Assembly (NCBI GenBank): GCA_016715895.1
Contig: JADJXH010000004.1
Coordinates: 1,364,001 to 1,428,000 of the forward strand
Length of the DNA stretch: 64,000 nucleotides
Reading direction: 5' to 3'
From: Flavobacteriales bacterium
GTDB lineage: Bacteria; Bacteroidota; Bacteroidia; Flavobacteriales_F; PHOS-HE28
Position numbers and translations under genes: made by a program. The notes under the pieces were generated by a model. That model was not told the origin of the DNA. It did no database searches and was given only the letters and a program-made list of their open reading frames with translations. Shown here one piece after another: positions 34,427 through 44,125 of the stretch; within the stretch, counting starts at the first letter, position 1; the number at the start of each line of letters is the position of its first letter.

Positions 34427-35173
34427 ATGCGAGGATCGACCCTTCTGTGGCTTTGGCTGCTGCCGGTTGTGCTGGCGGCCCAGCAGACGGTGTACGATGA
34501 GACGCGGATCCTGTACAAGAAGGAGGTGCATGGCGGTCTCATGGCCCACGGTGATGGCTGGGGGGTCAACTTCTTTCATGGAAAGCACCGCACTGCACGT
34601 TCCCGGCGGATGATCGGCATCGAGATCGTGGGCATGAAGCACCCCAAGGAGATCAAGAGCTTCAACCCGTACTATGAGGATGCCCGCGGTTACTTCTACG
34701 GGAAGCTTTACAGTGTCCTGTTGTTCCGGCCCACCTGGGGGCGCAAGGAGCTCATCACCGACAAGCTGCGCAAGAGCGGCGTGGAGGTGAACTACGTGTG
34801 GGGCATCGGGCCGTCCATCGCCATGCTCAAGCCGGTGTACCTGCAGATCGGCAAGCCCAGCCTGCCCTACGAGACCATCGCCGTGGAGCGGTACGACCCC
34901 GAGGTGCACTATCCTGACGACATCTTCGGTCGGGCCTCCTGGTTCAAGGGCATTGAGGAGTCGCGGTTCCGTGTGGGCGGCTTCGCGCGCTTCGGGCTCA
35001 ACTTTGAGCACTCCGGCTCTGCGGCGGGCATCAAGGCCCTCGAAGTGGGAGGCACCGTCGACGTGTTCCCGGAGCGCCTGCCCATCATGGCCGAATTGGA
35101 CGGCGTGGAGAACAAGCAGGTCTTCCTGGAGTTGTACATCAGTGTTCAGTTCGGCAAGAAGTTCGTGCGATGA
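34427..35173 (+). CDS. conserved exported protein, probable small outer-membrane barrel
   Basis: A 248-aa protein with a signal peptide (MRGSTLLWLWLLPVVLAAQ). The mature part alternates hydrophobic and polar residues with Gly and aromatic residues, as in a small beta-barrel: GGLMAHGDGWGVNFFHG, GFARFGLNFEHSG and the C-terminal LELYISVQFGKKFVR. No named family was recognised. It overlaps lipA by 4 bases (ATGA), so the two are co-translated, although a functional link to lipoate synthesis is not obvious. The upstream start at 34364 lies within the divergent OsmC gene and is rejected. Confidence 0.7.
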   Translation: MRGSTLLWLWLLPVVLAAQQTVYDETRILYKKEVHGGLMAHGDGWGVNFFHGKHRTARSRRMIGIEIVGMKHPKEIKSFNPYYEDARGYFYGKLYSVLLFRPTWGRKELITDKLRKSGVEVNYVWGIGPSIAMLKPVYLQIGKPSLPYETIAVERYDPEVHYPDDIFGRASWFKGIEESRFRVGGFARFGLNFEHSGSAAGIKALEVGGTVDVFPERLPIMAELDGVENKQVFLELYISVQFGKKFVR

Positions 35174-36042
35174 GCGTGGAGGATAGCGGAGCGCTGGTGC
35201 GGCCCACCCGACGCCCCGAGTGGTTGCGGGTGAAGCTGCCCACCGGTGAGAATTACCGGAAGGTCCGGTCCATCGTCAGCGAGCACAAGCTCCACACCAT
35301 CTGCCAGAGCGGCAACTGCCCCAACATGGGTGAATGCTGGGGCGAGGGCACGGCCACCTTCATGATCCTCGGCAACGTGTGCACGCGCAGCTGCGGGTTC
35401 TGTGCCGTGGCCACCGGCCGCCCGGAACCGGTGGACCCGTTCGAGCCGGCGCGTGTGGCGCGCAGCGTGGAGCTGATGGGCGTGAAGCATTGCGTGATCA
35501 CCAGTGTGGACCGGGACGATCTGGAGGATGGAGGTGCGGATATCTGGGCCCGGACAATCCGGGCCGTCCGGCGTCGCTGTCCAGGTACCACCATGGAGAC
35601 CCTGATCCCGGATTTCAAAGGGCGCTGGCAGGACCTGGCCGTGGTGCTGGAAGCCGCTCCGGACGTGCTCTCCCACAATCTGGAGACGGTGAGGCGCCTT
35701 TCCAAGCAGGTGCGCATCCAGGCGCGCTACGACCGCAGCCTCGAGGTGCTGATGCGGGCGAAGCGGGCAGGGTTACGCACCAAGAGCGGGATCATGCTGG
35801 GGTTGGGCGAGACCGACCAGGAGGTGTTGGAGACCATGGACGACCTGCGTGCCGTGGGTACGGATGTGATGACCATCGGGCAGTACCTGCAGCCCACCAA
35901 GGACCATCTGCACGTCCAGGAGTTCGTGCATCCCGATCGCTTCGCGCGGTTCAGGGAGGAGGGGCTGGCCCGCGGTTTCCGGTTCGTGGAGAGCGGGCCG
36001 CTGGTGCGCTCCAGCTATCACGCCGAGCGCCACGTGGGGTAG
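35170..36042 (+). CDS. lipA: lipoyl synthase LipA
   Basis: A 290-aa radical SAM enzyme that inserts two sulfurs into protein-bound octanoate to make lipoate. The auxiliary cluster Cys residues are in CQSGNCPNMGECW, and the radical SAM motif CxxxCxxC is CTRSCGFC. TPHNLETV-like SHNLETVRRLSKQVR and the C-terminal VRSSYHA (the RSSY motif) are present. Length and motif order are canonical. Confidence 0.97.
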   Translation: MSVEDSGALVRPTRRPEWLRVKLPTGENYRKVRSIVSEHKLHTICQSGNCPNMGECWGEGTATFMILGNVCTRSCGFCAVATGRPEPVDPFEPARVARSVELMGVKHCVITSVDRDDLEDGGADIWARTIRAVRRRCPGTTMETLIPDFKGRWQDLAVVLEAAPDVLSHNLETVRRLSKQVRIQARYDRSLEVLMRAKRAGLRTKSGIMLGLGETDQEVLETMDDLRAVGTDVMTIGQYLQPTKDHLHVQEFVHPDRFARFREEGLARGFRFVESGPLVRSSYHAERHVG

Positions 36043-36107
36043 GCCGGACCGGTATAGGATCGACGGAATTGTGACCGTGGTGCGCATGGGAACGGAACCG
36101 TGCCGAC

Positions 36108-36115
36108 TATCTTTG
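36108..36115 (+). promoter_or_regulatory. -7 box before the secreted BNR-type protein gene
   Basis: TATCTTTG is an exact match to TAnnTTTG, 45 bases before the ATG at 36161. Its position supports the later start and rules out the upstream in-frame codon at 36071. Confidence 0.6.
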
Positions 36116-36160
36116 TGTTCCTTCGACAACGAACCCCAACCGGCCATTCCGACCACTCCC

Positions 36161-39025
36161 ATGACCCGAGCAGTACGCAACGGCCTCCTGGCCACCACCA
36201 CCGCCATCATCGCCGTCGGCGCCATTTGGATCGGCGATCAAGGGCGTCGTTACACACCTCGCCCTGAAAATGTTGCGGCCAGCAGCGCGCGGGGTGCGAT
36301 GGAGTACCTCGCCGCCATCCGGGGCAACCTGGCCACAGGTCGCATCGAACCGGGCGACCGCATCGCGATGGAGGCCGCCGTCAATGCCTATGGCGGTCCC
36401 AAGAGCGTCGGTCTGGAATGGGTCGAAATGGGCCCTGACAACGTGGGTGGCCGCATCCGTACGGTGCTGGTCGACCCCTCGAACCCCCAGGTGATCTGGT
36501 GCGGTGGTGTGTCCGGTGGACTGTACAAGTCGACCAATGGCGCCAACACCTGGGAGAAGATGTCCGCGTTCAATGAGAACCTCTGCATCAGCAGCATCGA
36601 TATCCTGGGCAATGGTCACCTCTACGTGGCCACCGGGGCCACACCGGAGGGACAGTCGGGGTCTGGCGGCAGCGGGTTCATCGGAGATGGCCTGTTCATG
36701 AGCACCGACGGTGGAGCGAGCTTCACGCAGGTGTTCGGGACCAGCACGAACTGGAACACCAATGACGATTGGGCCATTGTGGACAAGATCGTGGCCCATC
36801 CCACGGAACCCACCAAGCTGTGGGTGGCCCATAACAACGGATTGACCGTATATGACGAGAGCAACAACAGCCTGACCCCCGCCCCCGGCCTCCCGACCTC
36901 CCGGTGCCGCGCACTGGAGGTGAGCACGGACGGGTCCGTCGTGATCTGCAACATCGGCAGCAACTGCTGGTTAAGCCGCGATGGAGGGGCTTCTTTTGAG
37001 CAGATGACCCTCGGCAACAACGGCTTCCCCAACAGCCAGATCGGCCGCATGGAGTTCGCCATCTCCCCGGATGACAACAACTACCTGTATTGCATGATCG
37101 CCACCGGTGGTGGTCAGATGAACGGGGTGTGGGCCTCCACGGACAAGGGATTCAACTGGTCCCGCATCTGGCCGGCCGGCTTCGGTACGAACGGCGTGCC
37201 CGAGCTCGACATCTTCGGCGACAACAGCCAGGGATGGTGGGACAACGTGTTGGCCGTGGTTCCCGGCGAGCCGGACCGGATCTGGCTCGGCGGGGTGTCG
37301 CTCTGGACCACCAGCCTCAACGCGCAGCCGGTGCAGCTGGCCCTGGCGTTCGATTTCCCGGGCTGCTTCAATTGCGTGCACGCGGACGTGCACGACATCA
37401 CCTGGGCTCCGGATGGCCAGACCGCATACGTGGCCTGCGATGGTGGCATCTATGTGAGCCCTGACAAGGGCGGCGTGTTCTACGCGGCAAACCGCTTCCT
37501 GAACATCACCCAGTTCTACTCCCTGGCCTATTCGCCCAAGGGCAAGGTGATGGGCGGAACGCAGGACAACGGTACCCAGTACATCCGCCTCAGCGGTGGG
37601 ACCACGGCGGAGGAGGCGATCGAGGTGAGCGGCGGTGATGGCTTCGACAGCGAGATCTCGCAGATCGACCCCAACATCATGTTCTCCACGGTCTACTTCG
37701 GCTCCGTGGCCCGTTCGGCGGATGATGGCACCAACTTCGGTGACTTCTACGATGCACGGGTTCTGGCGCTGGGCACCCCCGGTGAGCTGGGTGGCAACGG
37801 CCTCGGGGATTTCTACACGAACATCCGCCTGTACGAGAATTGGAACGATGTGAACAGCCAGGACAGCGTGAGCTGGCTCAACACCACTGGCGACACCCTG
37901 TTCTTCGGCGAGACCATCACGTACAAGGGGCGCATGCCCCAGGTCGATCAGTACCACACGATCACGCAGGCGTTCGTGGCTCCCGATGAGGAGCTCCGGC
38001 TTCAGGATCGCGTGCAGACCCTCTTCGCCGTCGGCTTCTCCGGGGCACAAGGCGTGTGGGTGACCCGCGATGCCTGCCAGTTCGTCGAGAACCCGCAGTG
38101 GTGGAAGGTGGCCAACAGCGCCGGAGGTAATGTGAACGTGCTGGAGTGGTCCGCCGACGGTGACCGGTTGTTCTGGGGTACGTTGGACGGCGAGGTGTTC
38201 ATGGTGGAAGGCTTCAACAACGCCTATTCCCTGGATCAGGCCGATGTGGAGATCGGCACCACTGTGCAGCTCTCTGCACCGGTCACCTTGATGTCCAGCG
38301 CCGCTCCCGTGACCGGGCTCAGCTCCGACCCGAACGACCCCGACCGGCTGCTGGTCACGCAAGGAGGCTATGGTGGTTCGCAAAAGGTGCGCCTCATCAC
38401 GGGCATCAGCGGTACGCCGACGGTGACGAACAAGTGGAACATGCCGGCCGAGCTGGTGGGCATGCCTGTGTACGACGGTCTGATCCATTACGAGAACCCG
38501 GACATCTTCGTGGTCGGCACCGAGTTCGGCGTGATGGCGACGGATGACGGTGGTACCACGTGGACCTTCGAGAACACCGGCCTCGACAAGGTGCCGACCT
38601 TCCAGGTGCGCCAGCAGCGCTGGAAGTGGAACACCAACCCGTACGGCCCGGACTACCTCACGAACCAGGGCGTGATCTACGCAGGTACCCACGGACGCGG
38701 CGCTTTCCGCAGCGAGACCTTCCTCTCCGTGGCCGACCGCCCCGGGGCGGCGGGAGGCACCTCGGTCATCGGCGACCTGAGCTTCTTCCCGAACCCCGCC
38801 CAGGTGCAGGCCACGGTGGTGTTCGATCTGGCCGAGCGGCGCGAAGTGACCATCACGGTCTTCGATCTCAACGGACGCGTGGTGCGCACTCAACGTGCCG
38901 CCAGCTTCGGCGCGGGTCGCAATCAGGCGGAGATCGGGGTGAACGACCTCGCCACCGGTACCTACGTGGTGGAGTTGCGATCCGGTTCCGTGAAGCGCAC
39001 CGGGCGCCTTGTCGTGTCCCGCTGA
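36161..39025 (+). CDS. secreted BNR/VPS10-like beta-propeller protein with T9SS type A sorting domain
   Basis: A 954-aa exported protein. The N-terminus MTRAVRNGLLATTTAIIAVGAIWI is a signal peptide or anchor. Most of the protein is BNR/sortilin-type beta-propeller repeats: GGVSGGLYKSTNGANTWEKM, LFMSTDGGASFTQVFG, VWASTDKGFNWSRIWP, GVMATDDGGTTWTFENTG. The last 80 residues are a T9SS type A sorting domain (FFPNPAQVQATVVFDL, then LNGRVVRTQ and GTYVVEL). Proteins of this type are common Bacteroidota exoproteins; sialidase-like Asp boxes (S.DGG..W) do not by themselves show enzyme activity. It is monocistronic, with its own promoter and terminator. Confidence 0.88.
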   Translation: MTRAVRNGLLATTTAIIAVGAIWIGDQGRRYTPRPENVAASSARGAMEYLAAIRGNLATGRIEPGDRIAMEAAVNAYGGPKSVGLEWVEMGPDNVGGRIRTVLVDPSNPQVIWCGGVSGGLYKSTNGANTWEKMSAFNENLCISSIDILGNGHLYVATGATPEGQSGSGGSGFIGDGLFMSTDGGASFTQVFGTSTNWNTNDDWAIVDKIVAHPTEPTKLWVAHNNGLTVYDESNNSLTPAPGLPTSRCRALEVSTDGSVVICNIGSNCWLSRDGGASFEQMTLGNNGFPNSQIGRMEFAISPDDNNYLYCMIATGGGQMNGVWASTDKGFNWSRIWPAGFGTNGVPELDIFGDNSQGWWDNVLAVVPGEPDRIWLGGVSLWTTSLNAQPVQLALAFDFPGCFNCVHADVHDITWAPDGQTAYVACDGGIYVSPDKGGVFYAANRFLNITQFYSLAYSPKGKVMGGTQDNGTQYIRLSGGTTAEEAIEVSGGDGFDSEISQIDPNIMFSTVYFGSVARSADDGTNFGDFYDARVLALGTPGELGGNGLGDFYTNIRLYENWNDVNSQDSVSWLNTTGDTLFFGETITYKGRMPQVDQYHTITQAFVAPDEELRLQDRVQTLFAVGFSGAQGVWVTRDACQFVENPQWWKVANSAGGNVNVLEWSADGDRLFWGTLDGEVFMVEGFNNAYSLDQADVEIGTTVQLSAPVTLMSSAAPVTGLSSDPNDPDRLLVTQGGYGGSQKVRLITGISGTPTVTNKWNMPAELVGMPVYDGLIHYENPDIFVVGTEFGVMATDDGGTTWTFENTGLDKVPTFQVRQQRWKWNTNPYGPDYLTNQGVIYAGTHGRGAFRSETFLSVADRPGAAGGTSVIGDLSFFPNPAQVQATVVFDLAERREVTITVFDLNGRVVRTQRAASFGAGRNQAEIGVNDLATGTYVVELRSGSVKRTGRLVVSR

Positions 39026-39042
39026 CCCGGCTCCCCATCATG

Positions 39043-39080
39043 ATGAACGGCCTCGGACGAACCTGTCCGGGGCCGTTCAT
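39043..39080 (+). terminator. terminator between the BNR protein gene and gap
   Basis: atgaacggcctcggac pairs with the downstream gtccggggccgttcat over 16 bp with one G-T pair and a 6-base loop, 17 bases after the stop codon. A short TTTG follows. Confidence 0.7.
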
Positions 39081-39110
39081 TTGTACGCTCACCCCAACGC
39101 TCCCAGGACC

Positions 39111-40109
39111 ATGAGACCTGTCCGTGTCGCCATCAACGGGTTCGGCCGCATCGGCCGCGTCACCGCCCGCCTGCTCCTCCAACGCAAGGATGTGGAGCTG
39201 GTCGCGGTCAACGACCTCACGGACAACCGCACCCTGGCCCACCTCTTCAAGTACGATTCCGTGCATGGGGTCAGCTCCGACCCGGTGGACCATGACGAGG
39301 ACCACCTTGTCCTGGGCGGAAAGGCCATCAAGGCCTTCGCGTCCAAGGATCCGTCCACCCTGCCATGGAAGGAGCTGGGCATCGACGTGGTGATCGAGAG
39401 CACCGGACACTTTCTGACGCGGGGGCTCGCCTCGGCCCATCTGAACGCTGGCGCGAAGCGGGTGATCCTCTCCGCTCCGGCGAAGGACGCCGACATCCCC
39501 AGTGTGGTCCTGGGCGTGAACGAGCACATCCTCGCGGGGGATGAACCGATCATCAGCAACGCCAGCTGCACCACCAACTGCGCCGCACCCATGATCATGG
39601 GCATCCACGACCTGTGTCACATCGAGGATGGTTTCATCACCACGGTGCACAGCTACACGGGCGATCAGCGGTTGCATGACGCGCCGCACAAGGACCTGCG
39701 GAGGGCCCGGGCGGCGGCGGTGAGCATGATCCCCACCACCACCGGTGCGGCGAAGGCCATCACGCGCATCTTCCCGGAGCTGGACGGCAGGCTGGGGGGA
39801 GGCGGCATCCGCGTACCGGTGCCCGACGGCTCCATCACGGACATCACCTGCATCGTGCGCGACCTGAAGCAGGCCGACGAGATCAACGCGCACTTCAGGC
39901 AGCTGGCGGAGGGCAGGCTCAAGGGCATCCTCCGCTACACCGAGGACCCCATCGTGAGCGTGGACATCGTGGGCGATCCGCACAGCTGCATCTTCGACGC
40001 ACAGCTCACCAGTGTGGTGGGCAACATGGTGAAGGTGATGGGCTGGTACGACAACGAATACGGTTACAGCTCAAGGTTGGTGGACCTGGTGGTGAAGCTG
40101 GGAGCCTAG
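39111..40109 (+). CDS. gap: glyceraldehyde-3-phosphate dehydrogenase, type I
   Basis: A 332-aa glycolytic enzyme that oxidises glyceraldehyde 3-phosphate to 1,3-bisphosphoglycerate. The Rossmann motif INGFGRIGR is at the N-terminus and the catalytic Cys is in SNASCTTNCAAP. The catalytic His is in VHSYTGDQ, and WYDNEYGYSSR is the C-terminal family signature. NAD preference is assumed. The start is MRPVRVAINGFG; the frame upstream to 39009 runs through the terminator and is rejected. Confidence 0.97.
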   Translation: MRPVRVAINGFGRIGRVTARLLLQRKDVELVAVNDLTDNRTLAHLFKYDSVHGVSSDPVDHDEDHLVLGGKAIKAFASKDPSTLPWKELGIDVVIESTGHFLTRGLASAHLNAGAKRVILSAPAKDADIPSVVLGVNEHILAGDEPIISNASCTTNCAAPMIMGIHDLCHIEDGFITTVHSYTGDQRLHDAPHKDLRRARAAAVSMIPTTTGAAKAITRIFPELDGRLGGGGIRVPVPDGSITDITCIVRDLKQADEINAHFRQLAEGRLKGILRYTEDPIVSVDIVGDPHSCIFDAQLTSVVGNMVKVMGWYDNEYGYSSRLVDLVVKLGA

Positions 40110-40172
40110 GTGGCCCTTGGCACCGGAGGATCGTCGGTCACCCGGCGCTGGAGGGCTGACCGCCCGAAGCGT

Positions 40173-40973
40173 TCACGAGGCGGGCCCGCCCGTGATCCGC
40201 ACGTCCCCCCTCAGCGGCCCGTCACCGGTGCGCTTCATCAGCTTCAGCTCCCGGCCATCGAAGGTGGCGTAGGTGAAGTGGGTGATCCAATCCCCGAGGT
40301 TCACGTACCGGGCTCCAGGGGCCACCTCCAGGTCGATGGGCAGATGGCGGTGGCCGAAGATCAGGTGGTCGAAGTGTTCCGTCCGCAACCGTTCACGACA
40401 GTAGAGCACGAGCCACTCCTTGTCCTCGCCGAGCCATCTCCGGTCGTTCTCGTAACTCTTCAGGCGGCTGCGACCGCTCCAGAAATCGCCGAGCCAGAGG
40501 GCGAAGTTGGGATGCAGGCGGGCGAAGAGCCACTGGCACACCGGATTGCGGAACACGGCCTTGAGGAATTTGTAGCCGTGATCGCCGGGACCGAGCCCAT
40601 CGCCATGGCCGATCAGGAAGCGCTTGTCGCTCCAGGTGCGCACGATGGGTTCGCGGTGCACCGTCACCCCGGTCTCACCAGGCACGTAATCGAAGATCCA
40701 CATGTCGTGGTTCCCCAGGTGCAGGTGCACGGGGATCCCCCGATCGGTCAGTTCGGCCATCTTCCCCAGAAGTCGCACATGCCCGCGGGGCACGGCCCTT
40801 CGCCACTCGAACCAGAAATCGAAGAGATCGCCCAGGAGGTGGATCTCCGCGGCATCCTTCGCCGCTTCGTCCAGGAAGGCACAGATGCGCCTCTCGCGCT
40901 CCAGGCTCGAGGCCGTGTCAGGCACGCCGAGGTGGAAGTCGCTGAGAAAGTGGATCCGCTGGCCGGGTCTCAT
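40173..40973 (-). CDS. UDP-2,3-diacylglucosamine diphosphatase-like metallophosphoesterase
   Basis: A 266-aa calcineurin-like phosphoesterase. The dimetal motifs are in order: FLSDFHLG, HLLGDLFDFWFEW, HLHLGNHDMW, FLIGHGDG and LIFGHRHLP. This spacing and the DFWFEW segment are typical of LpxH and its Bacteroidota relatives, which cleave UDP-2,3-diacylglucosamine in lipid A synthesis. lpxK lies in the same gene run 7 kb upstream, which supports the call. The start at 40973 (MRPGQRIHF) gives the usual length; the extension to 41033 lacks similarity. Confidence 0.85.
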   Translation of the reverse strand: MRPGQRIHFLSDFHLGVPDTASSLERERRICAFLDEAAKDAAEIHLLGDLFDFWFEWRRAVPRGHVRLLGKMAELTDRGIPVHLHLGNHDMWIFDYVPGETGVTVHREPIVRTWSDKRFLIGHGDGLGPGDHGYKFLKAVFRNPVCQWLFARLHPNFALWLGDFWSGRSRLKSYENDRRWLGEDKEWLVLYCRERLRTEHFDHLIFGHRHLPIDLEVAPGARYVNLGDWITHFTYATFDGRELKLMKRTGDGPLRGDVRITGGPAS

Positions 40974-41054
40974 CCGTGTGCGAAGATCGCCGTGTGGGCG
41001 ATCGGTTGGTCGAAGCGCCCATGGGGTCCGCACGGATGCGGCCTCGCCATGCGG

Positions 41055-44000
41055 TCACGGACGGATGGAGCGGATCAGCTCGAAGGGGTTGAGCTTCTCG
41101 AGCGCCAGCACGAAGCGGATCCGCTCGGCGAAGTCGACATCACGGAGCGCCAGCTCGTCCGCGATCTCCCGGGTGAAGACCAACGGTACCCAGACCTCGG
41201 CCACATCGCGAATGATGCGGATGCCGATGCCGGCCTCGGCGTGCATGCGCCATTTCTCCGTACGACCTGTCGAGGTCACCTCGGTGTATGGAGCGGCACC
41301 GGCGCTGGCGTACACGCTGAGCGGAAGGACGAAGGGCATGTCGGCCTCCATGTTCAGCGCGGCGATCCAGCTGTCCGAGGTGCCCTGTGCGGTCGGCACA
41401 CGGAAGGCGCCCTGGTCCTTGGCCATCTGTTGAGCGGTGTTCCGCCCCACATCCTGTCGGTCCACGAAGAGGTGGTCGAAGGTCATGTCGCTGGAACCCC
41501 AGTGCAGCCGCCAGCCCATCTGCCGCTGCATAAGCCTGTCATCCGTACGCAGGAACTGCCCCGTGAACAGGCGGAACACCACGCGGTGCTTCCGGGCGTC
41601 GTACACGAAGGCCTGCCGCACCTCCAGGGCCACCCGCGTGAACGCAGCGTGGTGCTGCACATCGAGCCGGACCGAGCGGGGGAGCAGCGGTGTGCGGTCC
41701 TGGAGCCGATAGGTGAGTTCATGGTAGATATCCTCGTTCGTGCGGTCGATGGTGAGCGTGTCGCCAACTGGGCCGCTCAGGGTTTCGCGAAGCACCACGG
41801 CCCGGTAGCCGATGCTGTGTGAGGCCCGGCGCCGGGCGGGGTCGTTCCGGAGATCGACGGTGAGCTGGGGGGACACCCGCAGGTACCACCGGTCCAGAGG
41901 CGCGTCCACGAAGAGCGATGCGCTCTGTGCGGTGACGCCGAGGTGGACGTTGCCGACGGGGCCGCGCTCCAGCCGGTCGTGGTGCCAGAAGAGCCGGGCG
42001 CCGCCCACGGGCCGCTCACTGCGGAGGCCGTAGAGCGGTGCAAGGGCCCATTCCACGCGCTGCATGGGGAAGGTGACGTTGTGCAGGGCCAGGCCCGCCA
42101 TGAACCCGTCGTGGGCGTTCCACGCCATTGCGGGGCTCAGCCAGGTGCTGCGTCGGTCCTCGCGCTCGAGGCCGACGAAAGGCGCCAGCCGCGGAACGGT
42201 CCACCGGCGCAGTGGTCCATGCGCGCGTACGCCATTGTTGCGGCGATCGATGTCAAGCGTGCGTTCCTCGGCGTCGATCCGGATGCGGTCCACATCGGGC
42301 CAGGGAATGTTCACGGTCTGGTTTCGACGATCGACGATCGGACGCGCGTAGCCGGAGTCGTAACCTGGCCGATGGCCGCGGATAGTGGAACCTCCTTCCA
42401 CCCAGAAGGTGCCCAGGGAATCGTCTCTGGACCAGGCAGTGACCGGAAAAGGAAATACGCCTTTCGCTGTGGTGCGATACGTAAGCGTGCTGCCCGACTG
42501 TTTCACGGCTTTCACATCCACCTTGCGTGTCGAGCCCAGCAGCTGCTCGAAGGCCCACCCCAGGTCCTTTCCGCTCACCCGCTCGAACACCGCGCGCAGG
42601 TCCTGGGGCCCTGGGTGCCTGAAGGCCCACTCCTCGAAATAGGCGTGCAGGCAGCGGTCCATGACCTCGGTGCCGAGGTAGGCCTCCAGATGGTCCATCA
42701 CCAACGACGTCCTCATGTACACCATCGTGCCGTAGTTGGTGGGCGTGAACTGCGTGGAAGGCAGGGTGGAGGACTGGTCCAGGTCGCGTCGGGTGTTCAG
42801 GCGCATCGCCAGTTCGCTCTGTGCGCGGTGGGGATCGTGGAAGTGGCGCATGAGCCTGCGTTCCCCGGGGAGGCCCAGCATGCCTTCGGGGCGCGGGTAC
42901 CGGGCCCGCATGTAGCGCAGCTCCAGATAGCTGTTGAGGCCTTCGTCCATCCACGGGTGGTCGCGCTCGTTGCTGGCCAGCACGCCTTGGAACCAGTTGT
43001 GTCCAACTTCGTGGGCGATCACGTTATCCAGGCTCTCGGCACTGCTCATGTTGCCGATGATGGTGATCATGGGATATTCCATGCCGCCACCCGCGCTGAT
43101 GGTGCCGTCCACCGCGGTGCACGCGGCGTAAGGATAGTCGCCCACGACATGGCTGTAGTGAAGCAGCGCGTCGTTGAGGTAGCTCACGGCGTTCTCCCAG
43201 AGCGCTGCGTTGCGGGGTGTGGCGAGGGCCCAGGTGGTCACGGTGCGCCCGCTGGTCGGAAGCACCACCTCGCCCTTGCGCACCACGAACCGTTTGTCGG
43301 CGAACCAGGCGAAGTCGTGAACGCTGTCCTGCACGAAGCGGAGCGTCTTCCACACGCTGTCCGAGGGTGGGAAGGCCGCGGTGCCCTTGGGACTTTTCTC
43401 CGCAGGGGCGGGCAGAACGGCCAGGGAGTCCATCCAACGGCGTTCCGAGGCGTCCTGGAGCATCCCGGTGGCGCCCACCACATAATTGGCCGGCAGGGTG
43501 ACGCGCACATCGTAACGGCCGAAGTCGCTGTAGAACTCGCCCTGGGTGAGGTAGGGCATGGGGTGCCATCCTTCCGCATCGAACACCGCGGGTTTCGGAT
43601 ACCACTGCGTGATGTGATAGGCCTGGCCGGTATGGCCGAGCCGCGAGAACCTGCTTTTGGGGACCTTCACGCGGAAGGGCGTGGAGATGGTGATGGAGCT
43701 GCCCGTGGGCAGCGGAGCGGGCAGCTTCACCCAGCCGATGTCCGCATGCTGCGGATGGTACCCCCAGGCCAGGGGGCTGTCCTCCGCACGGAAGTCCAGG
43801 CTGTCGATGCGGCCGCGGTCCTCCTCGCGGGCGAAGTGGAGATCGAGCTCACCGGCCTCGTCCAGTTGGTGGCACAGGGCCGTGTTCCGGTCGGCGTAGG
43901 CGTTGGGCCACAGATGCAGCCAGAGCGTATCGAGCGCGGTGGGGCTGTTGTTGTGATAGGTGAAGCGCGCCTCGCCGCGCAGTACATGGCCTTGGTCGTC

Positions 44001-44102
44001 CAGCCGCACGTCGATCGCATGGTCCACGCGTTGCTGGAAGGTGCGCTGACCGGGCGCGCTGAACGGCAGCGCGAGCACCGGGAGAAGGAGCGCGGTGCGC
44101 AT
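41055..44102 (-). CDS. M1 family zinc metallopeptidase with C-terminal extension
   Basis: A 1015-aa exported enzyme. A signal peptide (MRTALLLPVLALPFSAPGQ) precedes the M1 beta-sheet domain. The substrate-recognition motif GGGMEYPM replaces GAMEN. The zinc site is HEVGHNWF near residues 362-366, followed by WMDEGLNSYLE for the third ligand. The last 400 residues (after about 620) are beta-rich, with barrel-like strands, and go beyond the usual M1 length. A surface or periplasmic aminopeptidase is inferred. It begins 23 bases after the TlpA-type gene. Confidence 0.88.
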   Translation of the reverse strand: MRTALLLPVLALPFSAPGQRTFQQRVDHAIDVRLDDQGHVLRGEARFTYHNNSPTALDTLWLHLWPNAYADRNTALCHQLDEAGELDLHFAREEDRGRIDSLDFRAEDSPLAWGYHPQHADIGWVKLPAPLPTGSSITISTPFRVKVPKSRFSRLGHTGQAYHITQWYPKPAVFDAEGWHPMPYLTQGEFYSDFGRYDVRVTLPANYVVGATGMLQDASERRWMDSLAVLPAPAEKSPKGTAAFPPSDSVWKTLRFVQDSVHDFAWFADKRFVVRKGEVVLPTSGRTVTTWALATPRNAALWENAVSYLNDALLHYSHVVGDYPYAACTAVDGTISAGGGMEYPMITIIGNMSSAESLDNVIAHEVGHNWFQGVLASNERDHPWMDEGLNSYLELRYMRARYPRPEGMLGLPGERRLMRHFHDPHRAQSELAMRLNTRRDLDQSSTLPSTQFTPTNYGTMVYMRTSLVMDHLEAYLGTEVMDRCLHAYFEEWAFRHPGPQDLRAVFERVSGKDLGWAFEQLLGSTRKVDVKAVKQSGSTLTYRTTAKGVFPFPVTAWSRDDSLGTFWVEGGSTIRGHRPGYDSGYARPIVDRRNQTVNIPWPDVDRIRIDAEERTLDIDRRNNGVRAHGPLRRWTVPRLAPFVGLEREDRRSTWLSPAMAWNAHDGFMAGLALHNVTFPMQRVEWALAPLYGLRSERPVGGARLFWHHDRLERGPVGNVHLGVTAQSASLFVDAPLDRWYLRVSPQLTVDLRNDPARRRASHSIGYRAVVLRETLSGPVGDTLTIDRTNEDIYHELTYRLQDRTPLLPRSVRLDVQHHAAFTRVALEVRQAFVYDARKHRVVFRLFTGQFLRTDDRLMQRQMGWRLHWGSSDMTFDHLFVDRQDVGRNTAQQMAKDQGAFRVPTAQGTSDSWIAALNMEADMPFVLPLSVYASAGAAPYTEVTSTGRTEKWRMHAEAGIGIRIIRDVAEVWVPLVFTREIADELALRDVDFAERIRFVLALEKLNPFELIRSIRP

Positions 44103-44125
44103 GGGGACGCGCGTTCAGCCCCGTG